Source: Xestospongia muta
Lineage: Eukaryota > Porifera > Demospongiae > Haplosclerida > Petrosiidae
Direction: 5' to 3'
Length of the DNA stretch: 64,000 nucleotides
Assembly (NCBI GenBank): GCA_963693285.1
Contig: OY848929.1
Location: 560,501-624,500, forward strand
Each line of letters opens with the position of its first letter. Position 1 is the first letter of the stretch. Made by a program: the position numbers and the translations under genes. Positions 1 through 9,469 of this stretch are shown in pieces. The notes beneath the pieces were generated by a model. That model did not search any database, was not told where the DNA came from, and was given only the letters and a program-made list of their open reading frames with translations.

Positions 1-405
1 TTGCAGTGTCATTTGAAAAAGAGGTTTGTTGTAAACCTCTGTAAATATTTAATATGTTTTGATAAAGACTTTGTATATTCTAGTATACTTGACTAGTATA
101 TCTTTGCTCATCATAGGAGATAGCAACATTACTTAAGAAAATACAAACTGAGGGTGCCCCTACAATCTAACCTAATTTTGAGTACTTGCACTTGTTGCTA
201 AGCAACCCAACCAGTCACTTACACTTGTAAATATTATTTTAATATTTATATTGCTATGAAAGAAGTAACTTAAACACTGTCATTATGAAGTGCTGTTTTT
301 TGATGCATATAGTTGAGGTCAACCCTATTGTCTTAATATTCTTAATCACAATTAATGTAATCATGTACACAGCCGTCACTAACACACATACTTACATACA
401 AGCGT

Positions 406-436
<31 letters not shown>

Positions 437-618
437 CTGACAATGATCAGCAACAAAAAGTAACAACAATATATAAAGTAGAAGAAAATGAAATGATGAC
501 AAACAAATAATCAATTGTTTGCTATCTGTATAATATAATATATGTTAACAATAAGATTCGTTATTACTACTATTAATGACAGGGACTACCTCCTTACTAC
601 CGCTAGTTAGAGTATCTC
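1..618. other. Non-coding 5' edge of window
   Basis: No convincing coding exon is visible here on either strand. The stretch is AT-rich and holds a short CA dinucleotide run at about 403-431. The last bases are the 3' flank of the minus-strand KCMF1 gene, whose stop codon is at 619-621. A neighbouring gene to the left may have its end here, but nothing supports one. Confidence 0.5.
403..431. repeat. (CA)n microsatellite
   Basis: About 14 uninterrupted CA units, directly visible. Simple dinucleotide repeat in intergenic sequence. Confidence 0.9.
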
Positions 619-2296
619 TTAAGTCTCTTCACTAGAGTCGGAACTTGTGTCACTGAATGCCAAAGAAGAAAGGAGAAGATCTTGTACAAAAAGACTACGA
701 TCACGACGTTGCTGTGCGACTTGCTCTTGTTCTTGCTCTGTAAGTTTAACCTCTTCATAACTACAACCACATAATCATGGTAGTATTTACAAAACAAGTT
801 TGACTAGTTTCTCTTACCTGTTTAACAAGTAAGCTGAATTGTCTCTTTGATGGTGGTGATTAGATACGATACTGATAGTATCTGTTTTACTTGATTCTTT
901 TATACCTCTTGTTAATTCTAACACTTCTCTTGATGAAGGAGAAAACAAGCTATGTCCACCTCCTGATGACAAAGAAACACAAGAAAGCACTAATGCTAGG
1001 CAAGTGCTATTACTGTTGGTCAATTATAAATACATAATACATATTGCCCCTATGGCCCAGTGTTGCTCCTGGGATAAATTAAGGGGTGTGGCTCTCTTGC
1101 TATTTAAAATAGGGATGTAAGGCAATGCCTCTACTCCACACAGCAAGTGTCCTTGCCAAATAAACAGACAAACAAATTGAGCCTCCCTACCCCAGAGCAC
1201 TTACTGGCTCCAGAAGGACCTCCTATAAGAAGCTTACGATATACAGGCCTCCTGGAAGGAGAGGCACGCTCAAAAGCTTGTCTCTCTTGATGGTCTAGTA
1301 ATTGCTGAATATGAGGAGGGATATCTGAGGGTAATCTTTGGCCTGCCCCTCCTAATTAAGATATAATTAGTAATAAACAACAAAATAGCCCATACCTAAT
1401 TGTGATAAGAGTTCTGATAACGGATCAACACTGTTATCTTGAGATGATTGACTAGTTTCTCTAAATAATCCATAATGTCTTTCACCCCCAGGTCCACCTC
1501 CTCTTCTCCGTACCATCATACGACGAACTCTACTGTGCATACTACCCTGATCGTATCCTATAGTTAAGGCACAGAACTACATTATAATGACTTTAGTAAA
1601 TGTATCAATAAAAAGGATATTAAGTCTGCATCACGTAAAGATCGTGAATGATCTAACATCAAATGTCCAGAGAAATCATTTGTTAGGTGATTGGGGTTGC
1701 CACTAGGATGTGCTGCACACACCGGACAGATCTCCACGACAACAGAGTAATTAGTAGCCAAACAATTATAATAGCTTACCACTTCTTGTGTGTTTGCTGA
1801 GTCAGCATGTTGTCGAGTCACATGATCTCGTAAATCATTATCCGAAAGACCTAGTTCTCCACATAGTGGACAAGAATAGGTTTGAGGTTGTTCCATGCTG
1901 TGATTCTCCCCACCATAAAAAACATCTAAACAAAATAATCAGTAAGTCTATAGTATATAAGTTTGGTCCAATAGTGCATGCTGACTTCATTGGATAAAGA
2001 ATATATGTTTCTTACCAGCTTCAACTCTAGTTAAAATAGCCTGCATAGGATGGTCTGTATTGTGTCGTCCCTGACCTGTTTCACCTGCCTCAAAACACTC
2101 TTGACAAAGATCAAAATCGTAACAAGACAGACATTTATAACGTTTCCCTGTGAACCCACTCTTTCCACAGGCGTCACAACTAACTCCTGTGAGTAAGGAA
2201 ATAAAAATTAGTGCGATAACAAACAAAGGATAACAACATAATTAATTAGAATAATTTAAAGACATTACCACTGTGTCTTGAAGGATGTCGTGACAT
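619..2296 (-). CDS. KCMF1: KCMF1-like E3 ubiquitin ligase (ZZ and C2H2 zinc fingers), spliced
   Basis: The gene is read on the minus strand from ATG at 2294-2296 (first exon MSRHPSRHSG) to a TAA at 619-621. Exon 2 (about 2030-2190) encodes the ZZ zinc finger with paired cysteines VSCDAC..YKCLSCYDFDLC and the DHPM..ILTRV end typical of KCMF1. The next exon gives the C2H2-like finger pair YSCPLCGELG...H...H and ICPVCAAHP...NHLTNDFSGHLMLDH. Later exons at about 1385-1560 (R-rich, then DPLSELLSQL), 1195-1345 and 830-1010 match the low-complexity middle. The last exon ends RRDRSLFVQDLLLSSLA followed by an acidic serine tail, the conserved KCMF1 C-terminus. The family ubiquitinates substrates in the N-degron and lysosomal quality-control routes with UBR4. 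The assignment rests on near-continuous similarity in order; exact borders of the middle exons are inferred from GT/AG sites. Confidence 0.9.
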
Positions 2297-2659
2297 TTTG
2301 TAATCCCAGTCTATATCTAAAACAAAGAAATTAATATAACATGATCTATTACTTATCACTTAGTCACCTGACTAAATATGGTACGCTCCGTTTCTTTGGG
2401 TATTCTTGAAGATATGCCGGTTTTGTCTACTAAATCAATTCTTCTAGATCTGTTCTTAAAGCTGAGACAAATCACTATTTAGTTTCCTCGCTGGGCAGCC
2501 ATCTTGAAACATCTGAGTCATCAATAGACTTGACGTGGCCAAGCCCAATATTAATTAATTTTAATAACAGATGGTGTTAGTTTGTCTTATATTAATAAGT
2601 TACTATAATAATCCATGTTTGTCACAATATATCTTTAATAACTAGCTTGTTAATTGTAA

Positions 2660-2902
2660 TTAATGATGATGAGATCCTGATGATGAGGCTTCCATTGATA
2701 ATGGTGGAGGCTCTAACGATGCATGATGTCCCTGTAACAAAACAAGTCATGTGATCATCAGGTAATGTACAATACAAAAACTTACAAAGACATCAGCCCA
2801 GTCATGTTTCAACCGCCAAAATATCCAGCACCACATGGTAGCTCCCATTACCTTTGCTGCTAGTAGATAGCCTCGTGAAGGTGGAGCTAAAACTTGCCTC
2901 AT
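2660..2902 (-). CDS. NDUFB2: NDUFB2-like accessory subunit of mitochondrial complex I, two coding exons
   Basis: Two exons on the minus strand join into a roughly 62-residue protein. Exon 1 (about 2786-2902) starts ATG directly after an AG acceptor and encodes a short basic N-terminus followed by the membrane segment ATMWCWIFWRLKHDWADVF. Exon 2 (about 2660-2732) begins GHHASLEPPPLS and ends in histidines. The MWxWIxWR.KHDW pattern followed by GHH is the hallmark of NDUFB2/AGGG, which sits in the membrane arm of complex I. An upstream non-coding exon is likely, with a donor near 2969, because the first ATG abuts a splice acceptor. The reading is short, so the family call relies on that single motif. 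Confidence 0.7.
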
Positions 2903-3065
2903 CTAAATGCAAGAAAAACAAATAAAGCATTAAAAGAGTAGAGTTCCATTGGTTTATAAGTAACATACCTCATTAAAATATTAGAAGACAAAACACAATA
3001 ACTTCCACAACTGCAAATGTTTACAATAGCCACACCTACAATTAGACCACACCCACCAACAGAAC
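2903..3065. promoter_or_regulatory. Putative shared promoter of NDUFB2 (-) and CSN5 (+)
   Basis: Only about 160 bp separate the two divergent start codons. Part of it appears to be a 5' untranslated exon and intron of NDUFB2. No TATA or initiator element can be assigned with confidence; the role is inferred from the head-to-head layout. Confidence 0.4.
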
Positions 3066-4521
3066 ATGGCTGAAGGCAGTAGTGGTAGTAGCAGTGAGGC
3101 AGCAAAGAAAACATTTGAAGCTACTAACAATATTCAACAAGTGACGAGTGTAGATACTATTTTCAAGTACAATCACACTGAACAACAAGAGATTCTTTCC
3201 AAGAAACCATGGGAGAAAGAGTGAGAGATAAATACTAATAAATTCTTCTATCATCATCTCTCGTTTAGTGTACACTACTTTAAAGACATGAAAATATCAG
3301 CACTGGCACTTTTAAAAATGGTGATGCATGCTCGTAGTGGAGGTCGTCTTGAAGTGATGGGATTAATGTTAGGAAAGATAGACGGTCCAACTATGGTTGT
3401 CATGGATACGTTTGCACTCCCAGTTGAGGGGACAGAGACCCGTGTTAATGCTCAGGCAGCTGCTTATGAATACATGTCGCTATATATAGAATCTGCAAAA
3501 AAGGTAGCAATTTACTATTTTTAGTAACAACAACATTACATCATTAGATTGCTATTTATAGAATGTTTCTCTTGTAGGTTGGACGGTTAGAAAATGCACT
3601 AGGATGGTATCATAGTCATCCTGGTTATGGTTGTTGGCTTTCTGGTATCGATGTTGATACACAAATGTTGAATCAAAAGTTTCAGGAACCCTGGGCTGCC
3701 ATTGTGGTGGGTGTGGCATGTTCTTGAAGCTTTTTAGAGTGTGTTTCTTTTCTAATTTTAAAGGTTGATCCCATTCGGACTATGTCATCAGGAAAAGTTA
3801 ATTTAGGAGCTTTTAGAACTTACCCAAAAGTAACTGTCTTTAATTTATTAAATTGTAATTTTACTATAGTTAATAGGGGTACAAACCACATGACGAGGGA
3901 CCTAGTGAATACCAGACCATACCTCTGGAAAAAATCGAAGATTTTGGAGTCCATTGCAAACAGTAGGTGCTATTATCACAGTCTCATACTGATACTCATT
4001 GGCTAATGAGAATGAAACTATTATAGCTGTTTTTTGCATAGATATTATAGTCTTAATGTATCATACTTCAAGTCCAGTCTGGATTCACATTTACTTGATC
4101 TGTTATGGAACACATACTGGGTCAATACTCTCTCCTCGTGTTCACTTCAAACAGTAAGCCCTTATCATTTAAAAATTAATTAACTAGGCCCCACCCATCC
4201 CAGAATGCTACTTATACCACTCAACAAATCAGTGATTTAAATCTCAAATTAGAAAGAGCGGAATATCAGGTACTTGAAGTTTAAAGTAGTTCTTGATACC
4301 TCACCATATTCTTACCTTCAGGGACATGGAAGTGGTTTTGGTAAATCTTTGGATAAAAGTGAAAAGTTATCTAAGGCATCACAAGACTGGTAAGTCATTT
4401 ATTTTGTGTAGTATTGAATTAATGATATCACTCCTTCAGTTCTAAACTAACCAGTGAAGTAGTACATGGTTTAATGGGACAACTAATAAAAGATCAACTC
4501 TTTAATAGAGCTGTAAAATGA
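3066..4521 (+). CDS. COPS5: COP9 signalosome subunit 5 (CSN5/JAB1), JAMM metalloprotease, spliced
   Basis: The start ATG at 3066 gives [22 protein letters not shown], and the stop is TGA at 4519-4521. Exons run in family order: the KPWEKD and [17 protein letters not shown] region, the MPN core starting [20 protein letters not shown], then the JAMM metal site [14 protein letters not shown], intact with both histidines, the serine and the aspartate. It continues through [37 protein letters not shown], the [18 protein letters not shown] stretch and the C-terminal helix ending [19 protein letters not shown]5 removes NEDD8 from cullins inside the COP9 signalosome. The exon with [12 protein letters not shown] starts at the AG ending at 4203, which restores the family frame. 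Length is close to the usual 330 residues, and nothing is missing. Confidence 0.95.
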
Positions 4522-4637
4522 GTTTGTTAGTAAATTCAGTTATTGTATTTAATAGACATATATATTTAGCAAGTAATCACATGACACTATTAGTACAACA
4601 CATCTCATTTCTTATTTACAGTAATTGAATGGTTTTA

Positions 4638-5174
4638 TTAAATAAGGAGTTTCTCAATGGATTGTTGTAAACTCGATATCTGTGGTTTCAACTGAGAACC
4701 TTCGTTCACAGTGACAGCACAGGCAATGACTGGACGTGACACACCACAGGCACGACCTAGTGTTGCTTTAGAGGGTACAAAGACATAAGGTACATTCTGG
4801 TGTAAGAAAAAACTGTTACTATACATACTGGTCATTGCATTGTTACCTTGTCTTCACAAAGTAAGGGTAGATGTAGTAGAATTTCCAATGGTTCTGTGTC
4901 AGCAGCCATCACAATAAATTCAGCGATGCCTCGATTTAAGGCTTTGGTTGCTGTAGATAATGATTAATTAGTGAACAAATTAGAAGAATTGCCTCACCTT
5001 CATTAGCTCCTTTCTTAATTTGCTTATAATTTGTCGCTTGCTGCAGCAAGTCTAGAATAGTAACTGTTAGTTGTGGATCTGACAAAGGGTATGCTTTTGG
5101 ATTGACTTTCTCAGCCGCCTGAAGATTTTTAAAAGTTTTCGTATCACTTATTTATTAATGCAATAACTGACCAT
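4638..5174 (-). CDS. SNU13: SNU13/NHP2L1 (15.5K) RNA-binding protein, spliced
   Basis: The ATG at 5172-5174 is a one-codon first exon spliced to [17 protein letters not shown]. The middle exon encodes [20 protein letters not shown] and the last exon [20 protein letters not shown], ending in QSIEKLLI before the stop at 4638-4640. This is the full L7Ae/Gadd45 fold of about 127 residues, the standard length. The protein binds kink-turns in U4 snRNA and in C/D snoRNAs, nucleating the U4/U6.U5 tri-snRNP and box C/D snoRNPs. The near-invariant motif RGISEF and the [14 protein letters not shown] loop are intact. It is transcribed away from CWC25. Confidence 0.95.
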
Positions 5175-5389
5175 TGTTTGGGTGTCTCTCCTCTCTGCTA
5201 AACCGCTTCACTGAGGAAGATAAATAGATACAAACTTGAGATTATTACCACGAGGGAGAGAGACTGCTGACTGAGCATGCGTCAATAAAACGTTTATTTG
5301 TGGGTGTGGTTTAAATATTTCAGGAGTCGGGACTTAAACACCATCTTCCTTCATCTTCATAAGAAAAGTCGGACTACGAAGAAACAAAA
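5175..5389. promoter_or_regulatory. Putative bidirectional promoter between SNU13 and CWC25
   Basis: About 215 bp lie between the two divergent start codons. It includes a pyrimidine-rich stretch just before the CWC25 ATG. No intervening ORF. Function inferred from layout only. Confidence 0.45.
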
Positions 5390-7276
5390 ATGGGAGGAGG
5401 TGATCTTGTGAGTAATATATATAGTAAAAGTACTTTATACTATAAAAATATAATTTATTGGCTATTGTTATATTTATAAACTTGTAATATCCTAATATAT
5501 AAATATGAAGCTTTTTACAACCATAATTTTTCTAATATTAAGTGTCTTTGCTTCATACACTTTACAACAGAATATGAAGAAGAGTTGGCATCCGCTAACA
5601 CTTCAAAATCTTGAGAGAGTGTGGAAAGCAGAACAAAAACATGAAGCAGAGCAAAAAAGGATAGCAGAGTTACAATCAGAAATTAAAGAAGAACGTGCCC
5701 GAGAAGAAATGCAAAAAATGGCAGTTGACTCTGGTATTTCAAAGTAAGACACATTGAAGTATGTGAAAGGAGTGTTATCCTATTGTAGAGCTCGTGATGA
5801 GAGAGTAGATTGGTTGTATCGAGGTCCCAGTACAACTAACAGAGAAGAGTACTTGTTAGGTAAACGTATTGACAAAAGTATTGACCCAACCTTGATTGAA
5901 GATGAAAGAGAGAAGGAAGTAAGTCAGCATTATTGTATATTATATTTAGTAATGATTAATGACAGGCTTTAGCTAGTGGTCCTGGTGCTCTGTTTGCAGG
6001 TCCTGATGTATCTAATTCTACTGCTGATCTTGAGATGAAAATTAGAGAAGATCCTTTGTTTTTGATCAAGTAAAACTTAAAACTGTAACAAATCCTTTTT
6101 ATATATTTTGTAGGAAAAAAGAGGAAGAAGCTAAAAAGCGTATCTTAGATAATCCATTAAAAATGAAACAATTACAGGAGGTAAAAAGGACAGATAGATG
6201 GATGGATGGATGGATGGATGGAAAGATGGATGGATGGACAAATAGATTTTATAAAATATATACTTTTAGTTACTAAGTAAAGAAAAAGGCAAGAAAAAGA
6301 AGCAGAAATCTTCAAAGAAAAAGAAATCTCGACATCACAGTGACAGTGATTCTGAAGAGTAAGTTATAATAGTGTGGATGAGGTTTGTATCACTACCACA
6401 CCTCATTAGGGAAACTGATCGCAATGAGAGAAGACAAGACCACTCCCCTTCTCAAAGAACTGAAAGGTCACATGAAGGAAGAAGAGACCGCTCCCCCTCT
6501 CAAAGAACTGAAAGGTCACACGAAGGAAGAAGAGACCACTCCCCCTCTCGAAGAACCGAAAGGTCACGTGAAAGAAGAAGAGATCAATCTCCATCTGAAA
6601 GGCATCGTGAGAGAAGAAAAGACCACTCTCCCTCTAATCACACGTAAACACTATAGTACATTGTATAATGTGATATAATATCTTAATAGTACACGAGATA
6701 GATCACCAATATCTAAAGACAGACAGCGCAGAGAGCAATCATCTTCACATCGTGTGTCAGACAGAGAGTCTGGTACTCATAAATTTATAAATAAAAGGTC
6801 TGGTAACCAACCTGTTTCCAAAAGGCCTGGGCCAACTTCAATTTCACGTCGTATGGATCCAGAGGAGTTAGAAAGACGTCGTAAAGAAATGATGTCATTC
6901 GCAAAGTAAGTTCTCAAATGTTCATATATATATATCTGACTGACTATGTGAAACCTCCTTAGAGACAGAGATAAAGAGAGAGAGAGTCAGTTAAGACAAC
7001 ACGAGGTAATTACAATATTAATAGAAGCAAAAATATAAGTTTATTATTGCAGGCAGAGATGAAGAAAGAAGAAGAACAACAACTGTCAGTCAAGGATGAA
7101 AAATTCCTCAAGTAAATAGATTTTTCATAAAATGTTTTAATATTTTTTTTACTGTTTACAGAAAGTTACGTGTGCAATCGTTGACATCATCACAAACAAT
7201 AGAAGATCGTATTCATCGCCATATTAATTCTGTTCAAAGAACTAAAGCGTCTCTTGATACATTCATGCGTAAATAA
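5390..7276 (+). CDS. CWC25: CWC25 spliceosome step-I factor homologue, spliced, with RS-like repeats
   Basis: The ATG at 5390 starts MGGGDL, spliced to [18 protein letters not shown] and [10 protein letters not shown], the conserved Cwf/CWC25 N-terminus. The DWLYRGP...[12 protein letters not shown] block follows, then [18 protein letters not shown] and a lysine/serine-rich section. The exon at about 6410-6645 carries about four copies of a 16-residue [20 protein letters not shown] repeat, giving an RS-type domain. The C-terminal exons encode [20 protein letters not shown] and finally [20 protein letters not shown], ending at TAA 7274-7276. CWC25 joins the activated spliceosome for the first transesterification. 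All conserved blocks are present. A GGAT tetranucleotide repeat lies in the intron at about 6190-6240. Confidence 0.93.
6190..6240. repeat. (GGAT)n microsatellite in CWC25 intron
   Basis: Imperfect tandem GGAT/GATA units directly visible in the intron between two CWC25 exons. The same tetranucleotide recurs in introns near 37180, 42530, 47225, 53340 and 53800. Confidence 0.85.
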
Positions 7277-7369
7277 ACATCGCTATAACCTAATCTTAAT
7301 TACAATTTTTAAATCTGTATGTGTGGGTGTGGCTACTTTTTGACGCCCACTCTCATTATAAATGAACTC

Positions 7370-8517
7370 ATGGAAGAAAATGGTTTTGAGTTAGTCACTA
7401 AAGGTCATCGTCTTTGTGCTAAGAGGCATCACACTAGATCATCACGTGATGTATTAATTAATAATGATGATCAAGTGGGTTTGAATGAAGACACCATCTG
7501 TGAGAGGATCAGACAACGAAAGTAAAAGAGTAACTCCCACTAATTGAAGCAAAAATTATGATTATTGGTTATATAGAGGAGAGGAACCAGTACAGAAGTA
7601 TGCCCAATGTATACAAGGTATGCATGTACATGTGTATGTGTGTGTGTGTCCATGTACTTAGTTATCTATATGGGATTTGTTTATTTGCAAATTATAATAT
7701 ATATAGCTATTTTTGAAAAAGATCAAATACAAATTGAAGAAATAATTGTTTACGGAATTGGTAAACTAGTAGAGAACATATCAGCTCAATATCAGATTGC
7801 TGTATTATTACTGCTAATTGACTCATTCCCTAAGGCAAGCAGAATAAATGGTAATCTTAAAACTAGATTGTTATACAGGTTAAACAAGTTTTAGTATACG
7901 ATCCAGTGCTAACCTCTCTTGAGATAAAAGCATTAGAACAGTTAGGACTACATGATATTGGTGTTAATGAAGTAGGTGATTTAATTCTATGATCATTATA
8001 TATTAATATCTTCTCTAGTATTGTCGACATACAGTCACTGCACCTACATTGTTTTATATGCCTCACTGTGGATTAGCTATGTATAATAATTTGTTATATG
8101 CTAACTGGAGTCCAGAAGAGTTAACAAATGTAGTTATTATCGGTAACAATTTCTCAAATTATTTCACTCGGTAGGTACGTCTTTGATGTAGTATGTGTCA
8201 CAGTGTGTCTCTTTAGGTTAACTAGCAGAGAGCTTTCTGATAAAGGATTTTATTTGAGCATGGTTTGTAGATTGTATTGTGGTTGTGTAAATCTTACTAA
8301 TTTCAGTTGAAGGATGTGGTCGTTGAAAGACCTTTTCCATTATTCTTTGAAAATAGTGTGTTTAATGACACTGCACTGCACTTGTTTCCAAAGCTAAAGG
8401 TATCGTTGAGTTATTTTGTATTTTAATTTATGTGGTGCTCAGACCCTATCTCTTAATGCATGGACTCAACATTCTGAACCAGTTCTAGACCCAGAAGACC
8501 AAGAACTGAAATTATAA
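7370..8517 (+). CDS. SRRD: SRR1-domain protein (SRRD-like), spliced
   Basis: The likely start is the ATG at 7370 ([14 protein letters not shown]), and the stop is TAA at 8515-8517. Exons encode [20 protein letters not shown], a [20 protein letters not shown] stretch, [20 protein letters not shown] followed by [16 protein letters not shown] and a final [10 protein letters not shown] block. These match the SRR1-like domain in order, including the FYMxHCG.A.YNNLL motif. SRR1 is linked to circadian output in plants and to heme or cytoskeletal regulation in other eukaryotes, and its biochemistry is not settled. An in-frame upstream ATG at 7319 exists, but the 7370 start better fits family length. 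Introns are short (about 40-90 bp). Confidence 0.85.
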
Positions 8518-9469
8518 TATTATGATTATTATACACAAACTGGATTTTGTGTGATCTTTTGGATTGTATCAAGGACCCAAGATTTGAGGATTAATCCTAG
8601 TAACTTCCTACATAAAGCAAGTTTAGACCTTTTTAAACTAAACTTATTGTCCCAGTGTTAACTCAAACTGAACTATGATATATATGGTTATGTAGTATAG
8701 CAAATATAATTATATATAAAGTGCATATATATAAAATTTTAAACTACCGGGAACAAATAAAATTACTGAAAAGGAATGTCGGTAGAACTGGTCAGTCTGT
8801 CACAGAGAACATTACATGAAGATTTTGTATATATGGTACATACAAAATATGTAATTGGTATTACAAACTTAAACTAACAAAGAAAATTACATAAAATATT
8901 ATTAGCATTGTCCATAGAGCATGGAGAAAAGCTATAAAGGAGCATGTGTCACTAAAGGAAAATCAAACAACAATCTATCATTTAGTCTGCACTTTATTTA
9001 TGGATTGTGATATGTTTTTAGAGGCTTTTCATAGTTTTAAAATAGTATACTTATATCATAAACAGAATAAACATGTCCACAGTCTTCTTGTTGCCTTGAT
9101 TAAGATATATAGAAATACATATTTTGAAAATTGAGGAATGTGAAAATGGACAAAACAGCCACAGGATTTGTGAAATTATGAAATACCATCATTCAGCCAA
9201 GAAATTATATTCAAGCTCAATTATACCTTTAAATAACAACAAATAGGTGTTATTACCCAAAAAATTTTTAAACGGACACTTGCGTAGTAATACGTACAAA
9301 TGCTTGCTCATTGTTCTTTCCGCTTACCAGCTTCTTGCTCAAGATGGCCATGTTTATCGCAGGTCTTGCGCGACGCTTTCATTATATTCAAGGGGTTAAA
9401 AATTAATATTAAACAGTCGGCACCACCCATCTTTGCAGTGTACAAAAAAGCTGTGTCATTGGATTCGTT
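8518..9469. other. Intergenic region between SRR1 gene and RB1CC1
   Basis: AT-rich sequence with no supportable exon. An ORF at 8946-9134 has no recognisable motif and is treated as chance. A short sequence at 8855-8889 recurs at 14203-14237. The last 130 bp, with a likely 5' untranslated exon and an AG near 9438, belong to the RB1CC1 leader. Confidence 0.5.
8855..8889. repeat. Dispersed repeat, copy A
   Basis: A 35-bp segment beginning TTGGTATTACAAAC is nearly identical to 14203-14237 (one or two differences). Both copies are intergenic. It could be a remnant of a small non-autonomous element, but no terminal repeats were found. Confidence 0.5.

Noticed and set aside
8946..9134. 62-residue ORF in intergenic region
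   Set aside because: No domain, no context, biased composition; likely chance.
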